A DNA stretch of 14,044 nucleotides from Rhodoferax sp. (GCA_029946045.1 JAQSDS010000426.1:1-14044); one strand, 5' to 3'. Positions 7,022 to 14,044 are shown, counted from the stretch's first letter. Notes: generated by a model not told the origin, from the letters alone. Numbers and translations: made by a program.

Positions 7022-7651
7022 ATGATCAGACTTTTTGTAGGACTGGGCAACCCCGGACCCGAATACGAGCAGACCCGCCATAACGCCGGTTTCTGGTGGC
7101 TGGACGCGTTGGCGCGTGAGCTCAAGGTCAACTTGACGGCTGACAAAAGTTACCACGGGCTGGTCGCACGCACCAGCATTCAAGGCCAATCGGTCTGGCT
7201 GCTGGCGCCCCAGACCTTCATGAACCTGAGCGGCAAGTCGGTGGCTGCACTGGCCAATTTTTTCAAGATACCGCCGCAAGAGATTCTGGTCGCCCACGAT
7301 GATCTGGACATTGTTCCCGGCGAAGCCAAACTCAAGCTGGGCGGCAGCCACGCGGGCCACAATGGCCTGCGTGACATTCACGCCCAATTGGGCACCGACC
7401 AGTACTGGCGACTGCGCCTGGGCATTGGCCACCCTGGCAACCGGGCCGAGGTGCTGCACTGGGTGCTTAAAAAGCCCGTCCTGGACCACCGCATCGCCAT
7501 TGACCAGGCAATTGACCGCGCCCTCAAGGCCCTGCCCCAATTTTTGACGGGTGACATGGAACAAGCCACGCGTCTGGTGCACACCAGCAAACCGCCGCGG
7601 CCCGGCAAACCCAAACCGGCAAGCCCGGCAGCGCCGACCAGCGACACGTGA
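7022..7651 (+). CDS. pth: Peptidyl-tRNA hydrolase
   Basis: Pth cleaves peptidyl-tRNAs that drop off ribosomes, recycling tRNA; it is a cytoplasmic, usually essential enzyme. The key residues fall at the E. coli numbers: Asn10 (GLGNPGPEY), catalytic His20 (TRHNAGF), Asn68 (TFMNLSG), Asp93 (VAHDDLD) and Asn114 ([10 protein letters not shown]). At 209 residues it is some 15 longer than E. coli Pth owing to a Pro/Lys/Ala-rich tail (about 192-209) with no sign of fold. The start [12 protein letters not shown] is the family norm. Upstream is the rplY terminator, and no ribosome site is seen. Its stop lies 44 bases before the DUF4124-like gene. Confidence 0.97.
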   Translation: MIRLFVGLGNPGPEYEQTRHNAGFWWLDALARELKVNLTADKSYHGLVARTSIQGQSVWLLAPQTFMNLSGKSVAALANFFKIPPQEILVAHDDLDIVPGEAKLKLGGSHAGHNGLRDIHAQLGTDQYWRLRLGIGHPGNRAEVLHWVLKKPVLDHRIAIDQAIDRALKALPQFLTGDMEQATRLVHTSKPPRPGKPKPASPAAPTSDT

Positions 7652-7683
7652 TACCCTTCGCCCTGCTCCACATGACGCGGGGC

Positions 7684-7690
7684 AAGGGGG
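7684..7690 (+). promoter_or_regulatory. Ribosome binding site deciding the start of the DUF4124-like gene
   Basis: AAGGGGG ends five bases before ATG 7696. It favours that start over in-frame GTG 7648 (which overlaps the pth stop as GTGA) and ATG 7672. The chosen start also gives a normal signal peptide. Confidence 0.7.
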
Positions 7691-7695
7691 ACATC

Positions 7696-8139
7696 ATGGT
7701 GCACAAAAATAGCATTCAAACGTTTTTCGTGGCTGCAGGAATGGTCTTTTCGGTAGGCCTTCAAGCGCAAGGCATTTATCGTTGTGGCAACAGCTACAGC
7801 CAAACGCCTTGCCCGGGAGCCGAGCCCTTAGAACTGAAAGACGCACGGCAACCCGAACAAAAACAACAGACCGATGCCGCTGCAGTTCAAGCGGCCAGAC
7901 TGGCTCAAAGCATGGAGCAGACGCGCATCGCTGAGGAAAAACGACTGCTCGCTGGCCAACCACCGCCGCCTTCCATCGCTACAGAAAAATCCGCAAAGGG
8001 CAGCGCGAGCACAGGCAACAGCAGCACCACGCTGACACCCAAACGAGTGAGCCCCAAGCACAAAAAACCGGAGGCATTTATTGCCGAAGTGCCGGGCTCC
8101 GAGAAACTGGCGCCGCAGAAAAAGAAACCAAAACCTTGA
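7696..8139 (+). CDS. Small secreted DUF4124-like protein
   Basis: A 147-residue protein with a signal peptide (MVHKNSIQTFFVAAGMVFSV, likely cleaved after Ala24), so periplasmic or secreted. Right after cleavage comes GIYRCGNSYSQTPCPGAEP, which resembles the short DUF4124 module (aromatic, then a strand, then a PCPG turn); Cys30 and Cys39 could form a disulfide. A Gln/Glu/Ala-rich helical stretch (about 50-88, QPEQKQQTDAAAVQAARLAQ and on) looks like a coiled coil. It is followed by a Pro/Ser/Thr/Lys-rich, probably disordered tail ending in PQKKKPKP. The function is unknown. It follows pth by 44 bases and converges on the ferredoxin gene with a 12-base gap; no terminator with a T-run is visible there. 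Confidence 0.8.
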   Translation: MVHKNSIQTFFVAAGMVFSVGLQAQGIYRCGNSYSQTPCPGAEPLELKDARQPEQKQQTDAAAVQAARLAQSMEQTRIAEEKRLLAGQPPPPSIATEKSAKGSASTGNSSTTLTPKRVSPKHKKPEAFIAEVPGSEKLAPQKKKPKP

Positions 8140-8151
8140 CCCAGGTTCTAC

Positions 8152-8415
8152 TCAGGCCGCTGACGCGCTTTGCGCCTGCAGGCGCCGGTACTTCTGCCAC
8201 AAGGTTTCCTTGTCCTCGACAACATCCGGGTTGACCGGAATGCAGTTCACAGGGCACACCTGTACACATTGCGGCTCATCAAAATGACCCACGCATTCCG
8301 TGCATTTGTTGGGGTCAATCTCATAAATGTCCTGCCCCATGTAAATCGCGTCATTGGGGCACTCGGGTTCGCACACATCACAGTTGATGCATTCATCGGT
8401 GATCAACAGGGCCAT
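8152..8415 (-). CDS. 2[4Fe-4S] ferredoxin, YfhL/Allochromatium type
   Basis: An 87-residue electron carrier with two [4Fe-4S] clusters. Cysteines in the first motif are C9-X2-C12-X2-C15-X3-C19-P. In the second they are C38-X2-C41-X8-C50-X3-C54-P. The eight-residue insertion (VGHFDEPQ) between the second and third cysteines of the second motif defines the low-potential Alvin/YfhL ferredoxin subclass. By family rule C54 completes cluster I and C19 cluster II; an additional Cys58 is present. The C-terminal extension (WQKYRRLQAQSASAA) is a family trait. The physiological partner is not shown by the context. It is the last gene of the minus-strand block, 48 bases after the universal stress gene, with no clear ribosome site. 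A 14-base palindrome (8172-8185) lies in its 3' codons. Confidence 0.95.
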   Translation of the reverse strand: MALLITDECINCDVCEPECPNDAIYMGQDIYEIDPNKCTECVGHFDEPQCVQVCPVNCIPVNPDVVEDKETLWQKYRRLQAQSASAA

Positions 8416-8463
8416 AAGCGCAATCAGACAAAAGTTGACAAGCGCTTATTTTAAAAGTCTGGC

Positions 8464-8919
8464 TTATTCCGCGGCGTCAGCATTGTCTTGTTCGGCAGCC
8501 TTGACGATCATCACCGGCACGCCAGCGGCATGCAGTACCTCATTGGACACCGATCCCAGCAGCGCGCTACGCAGGGCACTGGTGCCACTGGCCCCCATCA
8601 CCACCAGATCACAACCGTAGTTTTCCAGAATATCCACCAGCGTGTGCGCCGGGTCACCCGAGGCCACTTCGGTCTCGTAAGCCAGGCTGGCTGCATCGAG
8701 CAACACCTGCGCGGCCAGCAAGGTGTTGGCACCGGCCGCAGCGCTGGCCTGTTCGATCAACGCCGGATCGTGCGCCACCATCAATTCATACAGGCTGGCA
8801 GGCTCCTGCACATTGGCCAGCACCACGCTGGTGTCAAGGCCATCGGCCGCCATGCGAATAACAAAACGCACCGCTTCCAGTGCCAGGGGGGAGCCATCAA
8901 AAGGCAATAGGATCTTCAT
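8464..8919 (-). CDS. Universal stress protein (UspA family, ATP-binding type)
   Basis: A 151-residue single-domain Usp. It opens with MKILLPFDGSPLALEAV and carries the nucleotide-binding motif G109-X2-G112-X9-G122-S123 (GASGTSALRSALLGS), marking the ATP-binding branch of the family. The end is VPVMIVKAAEQ plus a short acidic tail. Such proteins form dimers and help survive stress, but the specific role cannot be read from sequence. A GGAG ribosome site (plus-strand 8925-8928) lies five bases before the ATG. It begins 15 bases after coaD, so the two are probably co-transcribed. Confidence 0.93.
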   Translation of the reverse strand: MKILLPFDGSPLALEAVRFVIRMAADGLDTSVVLANVQEPASLYELMVAHDPALIEQASAAAGANTLLAAQVLLDAASLAYETEVASGDPAHTLVDILENYGCDLVVMGASGTSALRSALLGSVSNEVLHAAGVPVMIVKAAEQDNADAAE

Positions 8920-8934
8920 GTGTTCTCCAAAAAT

Positions 8935-9441
8935 TCAAGGGGTTTTACCGCTCAGGCTGCGCACTTTTTCCAGCAGCCGCTGATTCACACCGGGCGAGAC
9001 AAATTTGTCCACCTCCCCTCCCAGCGTGGCAATCTCACGCACAAAGGTGCTCGAAATAAACTGGTATTTGTCGCCGGGCGTCAGGAATACCGTTTCCACA
9101 TCGGGCATCAGGCTACGGTTCATGCCCGCCAGCTGAAATTCGTAATCAAAATCGGTGACGGCACGCAGGCCGCGGACCATCGCCTTGGCGCCACGAGTCA
9201 CGACAAAGTCACGCATCAAACCGTCGAAACTTTCCACTTTGACCCCAGGATAGGCCTTGACTACTTCACGCGCCATGGCCATGCGCTCCTCCAGTGAAAA
9301 CATGGCCTTTTTGTGGTGTCCGGCCGCCACCGCCACGATCACCTGGCTGAACAACTGCGCGGCGCGGCGCACCACGTCCTCGTGGCCCAGGGTGATCGGA
9401 TCAAACGTGCCCGGATAAACGGCGATCAGATCATTGGCCAT
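8935..9441 (-). CDS. coaD: Phosphopantetheine adenylyltransferase
   Basis: CoaD transfers AMP from ATP to 4'-phosphopantetheine, the penultimate step of coenzyme A synthesis. The 168 residues fit the family (E. coli 159). Visible are YPGTFDPITLGHEDVV with the T-x-G-H nucleotide-binding signature (Thr17-His20), Lys44/45 in HHKKAMFSLEER, RGLRAVTDFDYE at about 90-101, and the ISSTFVREIA motif (129-138) of the C-terminal nucleotide-binding region. Met at 9441 begins MANDLIAVYPG, the usual start, though no ribosome site is evident. It is 36 bases from rsmD upstream, the conserved rsmD-coaD pairing, and 15 bases from the Usp gene downstream. Confidence 0.97.
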   Translation of the reverse strand: MANDLIAVYPGTFDPITLGHEDVVRRAAQLFSQVIVAVAAGHHKKAMFSLEERMAMAREVVKAYPGVKVESFDGLMRDFVVTRGAKAMVRGLRAVTDFDYEFQLAGMNRSLMPDVETVFLTPGDKYQFISSTFVREIATLGGEVDKFVSPGVNQRLLEKVRSLSGKTP

Positions 9442-9477
9442 GGCAAATTGTGGGTTGGGGTTGGCATGACTGCATTA

Positions 9478-10125
9478 TCAACGCGCTGGTGCACTAACTG
9501 GCTCAATGCGCTTGAGCAAATGCGCATGCACCATGCCCGCCTTGAGGTGACGGTGCAGCTGCAAACCCAGCGGGTGCAGCTGCTCGTCAGACCAGCGTTT
9601 GGGCGCCTCCAGATACAAGAAACCTGCGGCAGCCAGCGCTGGCGCTGCTGCCTGAACAGCCGCCTCGAACACCGCGGAATCAAAGGGAGGGTCCAGAAAA
9701 ATCAGTTCCAGACTACCGGCAGGCGCATGACGCAGCGCAGCGACCGCATCGCCCCGGACCACCTGAACCGCCTGTGCTTTAAGTTGGGCTTGCACCCGCT
9801 GGAGCTGCGCCACCAGCGCGGCGTCCTGCTCGACCAGCAGCACATGCGCGGCACCGCGTGAGGCAGCCTCGAAGCCCAGCGCACCGGTGCCGGCAAAGGC
9901 GTCGAGGCAGCGCCAGCCGCTCAGGTCTTGACCCAACCAGTTGAACAGCGTTTCACGCACCCGGTCTGGCGTAGGGCGCAAACCCGGCTTGTCGGCCACC
10001 TGCAGTTTGGTGCGTTTGAATTGCCCGCCGATGATGCGGATTTCATGGCTTTGCACGGCACGCGGACGCGGTGGACGGGGCGGGCGGCTTTTGGTTTCGG
10101 AGGGAGCTCGTTTCATGCCCGGCAT
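9478..10125 (-). CDS. rsmD: 16S rRNA (guanine(966)-N2)-methyltransferase RsmD
   Basis: RsmD methylates G966 of 16S rRNA in the small-subunit head, using S-adenosylmethionine. Motifs on the 215-residue version: RIIGGQFKRTKL (30-41), GLRPTPDRVRETLFNWL (48-64), the SAM-binding loop LDAFAGTGALG (74-84), and the catalytic DPPF (145-148). The basic Pro/Arg-rich N-terminus (KSRPPRPPRPR) is probably disordered. I chose ATG 10125 (MPGMKR) because it avoids overlap with the upstream peptidase gene and has AGGT close by (spacing short). Alternatives are ATG 10116 and a GTG at 10179 that would overlap the M16 stop by 23 bases. It is followed by coaD, its common partner. Confidence 0.94.
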   Translation of the reverse strand: MPGMKRAPSETKSRPPRPPRPRAVQSHEIRIIGGQFKRTKLQVADKPGLRPTPDRVRETLFNWLGQDLSGWRCLDAFAGTGALGFEAASRGAAHVLLVEQDAALVAQLQRVQAQLKAQAVQVVRGDAVAALRHAPAGSLELIFLDPPFDSAVFEAAVQAAAPALAAAGFLYLEAPKRWSDEQLHPLGLQLHRHLKAGMVHAHLLKRIEPVSAPAR

Positions 10126-10156
10126 CTTACCTGCGGAAAGCCGTCTTGAAGCCTCG

Positions 10157-11542
10157 CTAGCGCTTGCTGGTTGATCCACCCAGCACCACAGTCGCCATCT
10201 TTTCGGGTTGCAGTTTGCGCTGGAACGCTAACCGGATGTCTGCCGCGCTGATTTTCTTCACACGCTGCGTCCAGGTATCGAGGTAGTCCAGGGGCAGCTC
10301 GTTCCAGGCGATGTTGGCCACGTTGTCAAGCAGCTTGCGGTTGCTGTCCAGACGCAAGGCGAAACCGCCGATCAGGTTGTCCTTGGCGGCCTGTAGTTCG
10401 GCCTCGGTGGGTCCGTCCGCCACAAAGCGGGCCAGCACCTCGCGTGACACCTGCAAGGCCTGGTCGGCCTGGTCCGGGCGGGTTTGCAAGCCGATGGCGA
10501 AAGCCCCCGCATGCAATCCAGGTGCAAAGTAGCTGTACACGCTGTAGCTCAAACCACGCTTTTCCCGTACCTCGTGTGTCAGTCGCGAGACAAAGCCCCC
10601 GCCTCCCAAAATATAGTTTCCCACCAGCATGGCGAAAAAGTCGGGGTCGCTGCGTTTGTAGCCGGGCTGACCCAGCAACACATGGGCTTGCGCCGAGTCG
10701 AAGGCCATGCGCTGTTCGCTGGCCTGCATCAAGGGGGCTACTTCAGCCACTGCCGGCAGCGCCGGGCAGTCTGATGCCTGTGCTTTGCCGGTGCCCGCGA
10801 GCCGAGCCAGCAGCTCAGTCACCAGCGCGTCCGCTTGCGCACGCGTCACAGCCCCCACCAGCGTCACTTGGGTGCGGCAAGCCCGAATCGATTGCCGGTA
10901 AAGCGCCGCCATGTGTGCCACCTCGATGCGCTGCAACGAGGCCTCGGTGGTGTCATAGCCATAAGGATGGTCACCATACACGGCTTGGTCAAAGGCACGC
11001 TGGGCCAGCGTGTCCGGACGGGTATTGGACTCCTTGATGGCGGCAATCATGGTCTCGCGCTCACGTTGCCAGATGTCTGCCGGAAAAGCCGGCTCGGCCA
11101 GTTGCCGTGCGGCCAGTTGAACGGCCTTGCCCAACAGATCAGGGTAGGTGAGCGAGCGCAGTGCAAAGCTCATGCGGTCGCTGCTGGCGTGGCCACCAAA
11201 ACTGGCGCCCAGGTCGGCCCAGGCTTCACCCAAGGCATTTTCGTCCAGCGCCAGATCACCTCGCGCCGGGTTGGCCAGCACGCCCATGCCGCTGAGACTG
11301 GCCGTGACACTGGCCAGTCCGGCTTGCTGTGGCGGATCGCGGCGGCTGCCTGCGTCAAAGTCAAGCTGCACATCGAGCATCGGGATGGCGTGGCTTTGCA
11401 CCAGGAACACCTGGGCGCCGCTGGGCTGGGTCCAGTGTTCAATGGCAATGCCGGCCAGGGCGGCAGGCAGGCACATGACACTGATGAAGGCGGTCAAAAC
11501 CGCTTGGAGGCTTCGTTTTTTAAGTAGGGTCATAGGGTTCAT
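10157..11542 (-). CDS. M16 family peptidase-like protein, probably non-catalytic subunit
   Basis: A 461-residue exported pitrilysin-family (M16) protein. The signal peptide runs MNPMTLLKKRSLQAVLTAFI to ALA, with likely cleavage after Ala30. The fold is M16, but the zinc motif HxxEH is absent: the equivalent region (AGLASVTASLSGMG, 74-87) has no His or Glu. The C-terminal half keeps the substrate-binding Arg/Tyr region (GGGGFVSRLTHEVREKRGLSYSVYS, Arg329 and Tyr333). This matches the inactive partner of heterodimeric M16B peptidases, whose active partner is the gene 11 bases upstream. The pairing is inference from adjacency and residue content. Met at 11533 (MTLLKKR) is an alternative start. 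Confidence 0.92.
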   Translation of the reverse strand: MNPMTLLKKRSLQAVLTAFISVMCLPAALAGIAIEHWTQPSGAQVFLVQSHAIPMLDVQLDFDAGSRRDPPQQAGLASVTASLSGMGVLANPARGDLALDENALGEAWADLGASFGGHASSDRMSFALRSLTYPDLLGKAVQLAARQLAEPAFPADIWQRERETMIAAIKESNTRPDTLAQRAFDQAVYGDHPYGYDTTEASLQRIEVAHMAALYRQSIRACRTQVTLVGAVTRAQADALVTELLARLAGTGKAQASDCPALPAVAEVAPLMQASEQRMAFDSAQAHVLLGQPGYKRSDPDFFAMLVGNYILGGGGFVSRLTHEVREKRGLSYSVYSYFAPGLHAGAFAIGLQTRPDQADQALQVSREVLARFVADGPTEAELQAAKDNLIGGFALRLDSNRKLLDNVANIAWNELPLDYLDTWTQRVKKISAADIRLAFQRKLQPEKMATVVLGGSTSKR

Positions 11543-11553
11543 TCGGAGCGGGT

Positions 11554-12993
11554 TCAGTGTCTGCTTCCCGCCGGGGCGGTGCGTGGTTTGCCGGTTTTAT
11601 TCAAGGGCTGCGGCAGCAATTGGGCAACCGTCAATTGGTCGTCGCCAAAGTACTTGGCCGCCACGGCCTTGACCTGCTCGGCCATCACAGCGCGCAGGCG
11701 TTCAATCAAGCGCTCATGGGCATCAAGCGGCTGGCCCTGTACCCAACTGGTACCCAATTCACGCGCCTGGTTAAAGACCGAATCGAGCTTGTACACCGCG
11801 CTGGCCACCCACTGGGTCTTGACACGGGCAAGCTCTGCCTCAGACACGCCCTCGGTAGCAATACGCACGACCTGGGCGCGCAGCGCGGCCTCCACCTGTT
11901 CGGCCGTCTTGCCCTGGGCCGGCACCCCCGACAACACGAACAACTGCGGCCCGCGCCCCCACAGGCCGTTGTCGGCACCGGCACTGTCGGCCACGCGGTC
12001 GGATCCCTGGGTCAGGGCACGCTCCAGACGCGCCCCGCTGTAGCCGTCGAGCACAGCCGACAGCACAGTCAAGGCCAGCGCATCACTTTCATCCTGACCG
12101 CCATCAAAGGACTGGAACGTGGGCACCTTGAACGCCATCGTCACCAGAGCCTGCTCGGCCGGGGCCTTGAAAGCGATGCGTTTCATGCCGGTTTGCGCGG
12201 GTTCCACACGCGGCTTGCGCTCGGGCACAGCCCGCGCCGGAATGGACCCATAGTATTTTTCGGCCAGTCGGCGCACCTCGGCCACATCCACATCACCGGC
12301 CACCACCACGGCGGCATTGGCGGGCACATACCAGCGCTGGTAGTAGAAGCGGGCGTCTTGGGGCGTCAGAGATTCCAGATCGCTCATCCAGCCCACAATC
12401 GGGCGGCGGTAAGGCGAAGCCACAAAAACGGCTGCATGCAGGGCTTCGTTCATGAGCGCCCGCGGGTTGTCTTCGGTGCGCATGCGGCGCTCTTCCTTGA
12501 CCACTTCGAGCTCTTTTTTAAATTCTTCATCGGGCCACTGGTTGTTGGCGAAACGATCGGCTTCCAACGCCATGACATCGGCCAAGCTGGCGGCCGGAAT
12601 CTGCTGGTAAAAACCGGTGTAGTCGAGGCTGGTAAACGCGTTGTCGCGCCCGCCCAGGGCCGCCACGCGGCGCGAAAACTCGCCCACCGGCACGGTCGGC
12701 GTGCCTTTGAACAGCATGTGCTCAAGCACATGGGCGACACCCGAGCTGCCATCGACCTCGTCCATCGACCCGGCCCGCAGCCACAGCATGTGCACGGCCG
12801 TCGGTGCACGCCGGTCAGGCTTGACGATCAGGCTCATGCCGTTGGACAGTGTGAACTGCTGCGCCTGCACAGCAGCTGCAGCGGGCACGGCGGGGCCCTG
12901 GGCGCTGGCTGTCGACATGGTGGCCCAGGTCAGCAAAGCAGCACTCAGGAAGCGCAGGTTTCGGGGGTTCAAAGTAGGTGCGTGGTGTTTCAT
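11554..12993 (-). CDS. M16 family zinc metallopeptidase, catalytic subunit (periplasmic)
   Basis: A 479-residue exported M16B peptidase. The signal peptide ends in ASA with cleavage likely after Ala31. The inverted zinc motif HVLEH (His88, Glu91, His92) is intact, and the third ligand lies about 75 residues downstream in VVKEE (Glu167/168). Other family blocks are LRAGSMDEVDGSSGVAH, GGRDNAFTSLDYTGFY and NPRALMNEALH. The family degrades peptides in a clamshell cavity; the substrate is unknown here. I chose ATG 12993 over an in-frame GTG at 13011 because it gives a basic signal-peptide start (MKHHAP). It is the first gene of the minus-strand block, 29 bases from the divergent ftsY. No ribosome site is seen, and a weak TGNTATCAC-like -10 would leave only about two leader bases. 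Confidence 0.95.
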   Translation of the reverse strand: MKHHAPTLNPRNLRFLSAALLTWATMSTASAQGPAVPAAAAVQAQQFTLSNGMSLIVKPDRRAPTAVHMLWLRAGSMDEVDGSSGVAHVLEHMLFKGTPTVPVGEFSRRVAALGGRDNAFTSLDYTGFYQQIPAASLADVMALEADRFANNQWPDEEFKKELEVVKEERRMRTEDNPRALMNEALHAAVFVASPYRRPIVGWMSDLESLTPQDARFYYQRWYVPANAAVVVAGDVDVAEVRRLAEKYYGSIPARAVPERKPRVEPAQTGMKRIAFKAPAEQALVTMAFKVPTFQSFDGGQDESDALALTVLSAVLDGYSGARLERALTQGSDRVADSAGADNGLWGRGPQLFVLSGVPAQGKTAEQVEAALRAQVVRIATEGVSEAELARVKTQWVASAVYKLDSVFNQARELGTSWVQGQPLDAHERLIERLRAVMAEQVKAVAAKYFGDDQLTVAQLLPQPLNKTGKPRTAPAGSRH

Positions 12994-12998
12994 AGAAT
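12993..12998 (+). promoter_or_regulatory. Possible -10 box of ftsY
   Basis: TAGAAT, with a predicted start near 13005 and an 18-base leader to the ftsY ATG. It overlaps the start codon of the divergent M16 gene. The best upstream hexamer (TTCAAA, 12968-12973) lies at a long 19-base spacing, so support is weak. Confidence 0.3.
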
Positions 12999-13022
12999 GC
13001 AGTGATACCACGAACCCAAAAA

Positions 13023-14044
13023 ATGTTCAGTTTTTTCAAAAAAAAACCCCCTGTCCCGCCCTCGGCCATCGTGCCACCGTCCCTGCAGACGCTGACCCAG
13101 CAGGCGTCCATGCCGGCGCCAGTTGCCCAGCCTGAGCCACCGCTGTCCGGTTCCCTGGCGGCGCCTGCTTCGGCACCGGCACCGGCACCGGCACCTGCCC
13201 CCGAGCGCAAGTCCTGGATCGACAAGCTCAAGGCGGGCTTGCGAAAAACCGGCTCCAGCATTGCCACCGTGTTCACCGGCACACAAATTGACGATGCGCT
13301 GTATGAAGACCTGGAGACCGCCCTGCTGATGGCCGACACCGGCGTCAAAGCCACCGAACATCTGCTGCAGGACCTGAAACGCCGCGTCAAGGAGAGCAAA
13401 ACCACCGACCCGGCAGCAGTCAAGGCCCTGCTGATCGAGTCCCTCACCGAGTTGCTGACCCCGTTGCAGAAATCGCTGGTGATCGGCCGCTACAAACCCA
13501 CGGTGATCATGGTCGCCGGTGTCAACGGCGCGGGTAAAACCACGTCCATCGGAAAACTCACGCGGCATCTGGCGCTCAACAACGCGAGCGTCTTGCTGGC
13601 TGCTGCCGACACGTTCCGGGCGGCAGCGCGCGAACAGTTAGGCGTTTGGGCAGACCGCACGGCGGTGGACATCATCAGCCAAGAGGGCGGCGACCCGGCC
13701 GCAGTCGCCTTTGATGCGGTGAGCGCGGGCAAGGCCCGTGGCCGTGATGTGGTGCTGGTCGATACCGCCGGACGCCTGCCGACACAGTTGCACCTGATGC
13801 AAGAGCTGGTCAAGATCAAACGCGTGATTCAAAAAGCCGGGCCTGCGCTGGAGAACCCCGACGCAGACTCCAACACGGCAGAAGAACGCAGCCTGGCCAC
13901 ACCACCCCACGAGGTACTGTTGGTGATCGACGGCAACACCGGTCAAAACGCCCTGACCCAGGTGAAAGCCTTTGATGACGCCCTGGGCCTGACCGGCCTG
14001 ATCGTGACCAAACTCGACGGCACGGCCAAAGGCGGCGTGCTGGC
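13023..14044 (+). CDS. ftsY: Signal recognition particle receptor FtsY (3' end beyond window)
   Basis: FtsY is the membrane-associated GTPase receptor that docks SRP-ribosome complexes at the translocon. The window holds 340 complete codons; the end is missing. The N-terminus MFSFFKKKPP is a basic/aromatic membrane anchor. A Pro/Ala-rich A region (to about residue 60, with APAPAPAPAP at 51-60) replaces the long acidic A domain of E. coli. The N domain spans about 61-155. The G domain follows: P-loop GVNGAGKTT (166-174), DTFRAAAREQL (196-206), DTAGRL (247-252), DGNTGQNA (303-310) and TKLDGTAKGG (329-338). Compared from memory with E. coli, about 16-18 residues are inserted before PHEV (around 273-294). 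The first codons contain a T6-C-A9-C5 homopolymer run. No ribosome site is evident. Confidence 0.95.
   Translation, partial: MFSFFKKKPPVPPSAIVPPSLQTLTQQASMPAPVAQPEPPLSGSLAAPASAPAPAPAPAPERKSWIDKLKAGLRKTGSSIATVFTGTQIDDALYEDLETALLMADTGVKATEHLLQDLKRRVKESKTTDPAAVKALLIESLTELLTPLQKSLVIGRYKPTVIMVAGVNGAGKTTSIGKLTRHLALNNASVLLAAADTFRAAAREQLGVWADRTAVDIISQEGGDPAAVAFDAVSAGKARGRDVVLVDTAGRLPTQLHLMQELVKIKRVIQKAGPALENPDADSNTAEERSLATPPHEVLLVIDGNTGQNALTQVKAFDDALGLTGLIVTKLDGTAKGGVL
13173..13196 (+). repeat. Hexanucleotide tandem repeat in ftsY (APAPAPAP)
   Basis: Three copies of GCACCG and one GCACCT lie head to tail, encoding alternating Ala-Pro in the linker before the FtsY N domain. The count could vary between strains without breaking the frame. 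Confidence 0.8.

Noticed and set aside
8172..8185. Perfect palindrome GCGCCTGCAGGCGC near the convergent gene ends, considered as a bidirectional terminator.
   Set aside because: It has no loop bases, lies inside ferredoxin codons and has no T-run on either strand.
8416..8463. AT-rich gap before the ferredoxin gene with TTGTCA and TAAAAT on the minus strand, considered as its own promoter.
   Set aside because: The two hexamers are in the wrong order for each other, and neither has a partner at correct spacing.
11557..13005. A very long open frame (about 480 codons) on the plus strand opposite the M16 peptidase gene.
   Set aside because: It mirrors the codon phase of the well-supported minus-strand peptidase in high-GC DNA; its protein is His/Gly/Arg-rich with no recognisable motifs.
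1..14044. Search for CRISPR repeats, insertion-sequence ends, integrases, toxin-antitoxin pairs, attachment sites at the tRNA and other mobile or defence systems.
   Set aside because: None seen; every gene is a core housekeeping or conserved envelope gene, and no copy of the tRNA 3' end recurs nearby.

Overview
The window is an ordinary chromosomal housekeeping stretch from a high-GC betaproteobacterium. The gene set and order, plus protein flavour such as the long L25/Ctc-type ribosomal protein and the tandem M16 peptidases next to rsmD, coaD and ftsY, suggest Burkholderiales, probably Comamonadaceae (Rhodoferax/Polaromonas-like). That placement is inference from recall, not from a search. 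Seventeen genes fill almost the whole window. No stretch longer than 300 bases lacks a gene, and I see no insertion sequence, prophage, CRISPR array, integrase or other mobile element.

Layout. At 1-1881 on the minus strand lie mutM and mutY, the two glycosylases of the 8-oxoguanine (GO) repair system, probably one operon. Facing away from them, from 1923 to 8139 on the plus strand, runs an envelope, isoprenoid and translation block: a secreted TPR protein, lolB, ispE, tRNA-Gln(UUG), prs, rplY, pth and a small secreted DUF4124-like protein. As I recall it, the order TPR-lolB-ispE-prs-rplY-pth matches P. aeruginosa PA4667-PA4672, where the TPR gene is lbcA. A minus-strand block converges on it from 12993 down to 8152: an active M16 peptidase, an apparently inactive M16 partner, rsmD, coaD, a universal stress protein and a YfhL-type ferredoxin. 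ftsY starts divergently at 13023 and runs off the right edge.

How they work together. mutM and mutY guard against oxidised guanine. The TPR protein and LolB act at the envelope, LolB as the outer-membrane lipoprotein receptor. IspE, Prs and CoaD supply isoprenoid, PRPP and coenzyme A precursors. tRNA-Gln, L25, Pth and RsmD serve translation, and FtsY serves membrane-protein targeting.

The more interesting signals are regulatory. A promoter-like TTAAAA-N17-TAGAAT lies inside ispE exactly where rare codons cluster, and could drive tRNA-Gln and prs. Promoter -10 boxes are placed so that the TPR and pth mRNAs would be leaderless. A hairpin with a U-tract sits between prs and rplY, and a very strong terminator follows rplY. 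I found no convincing undescribed system here.
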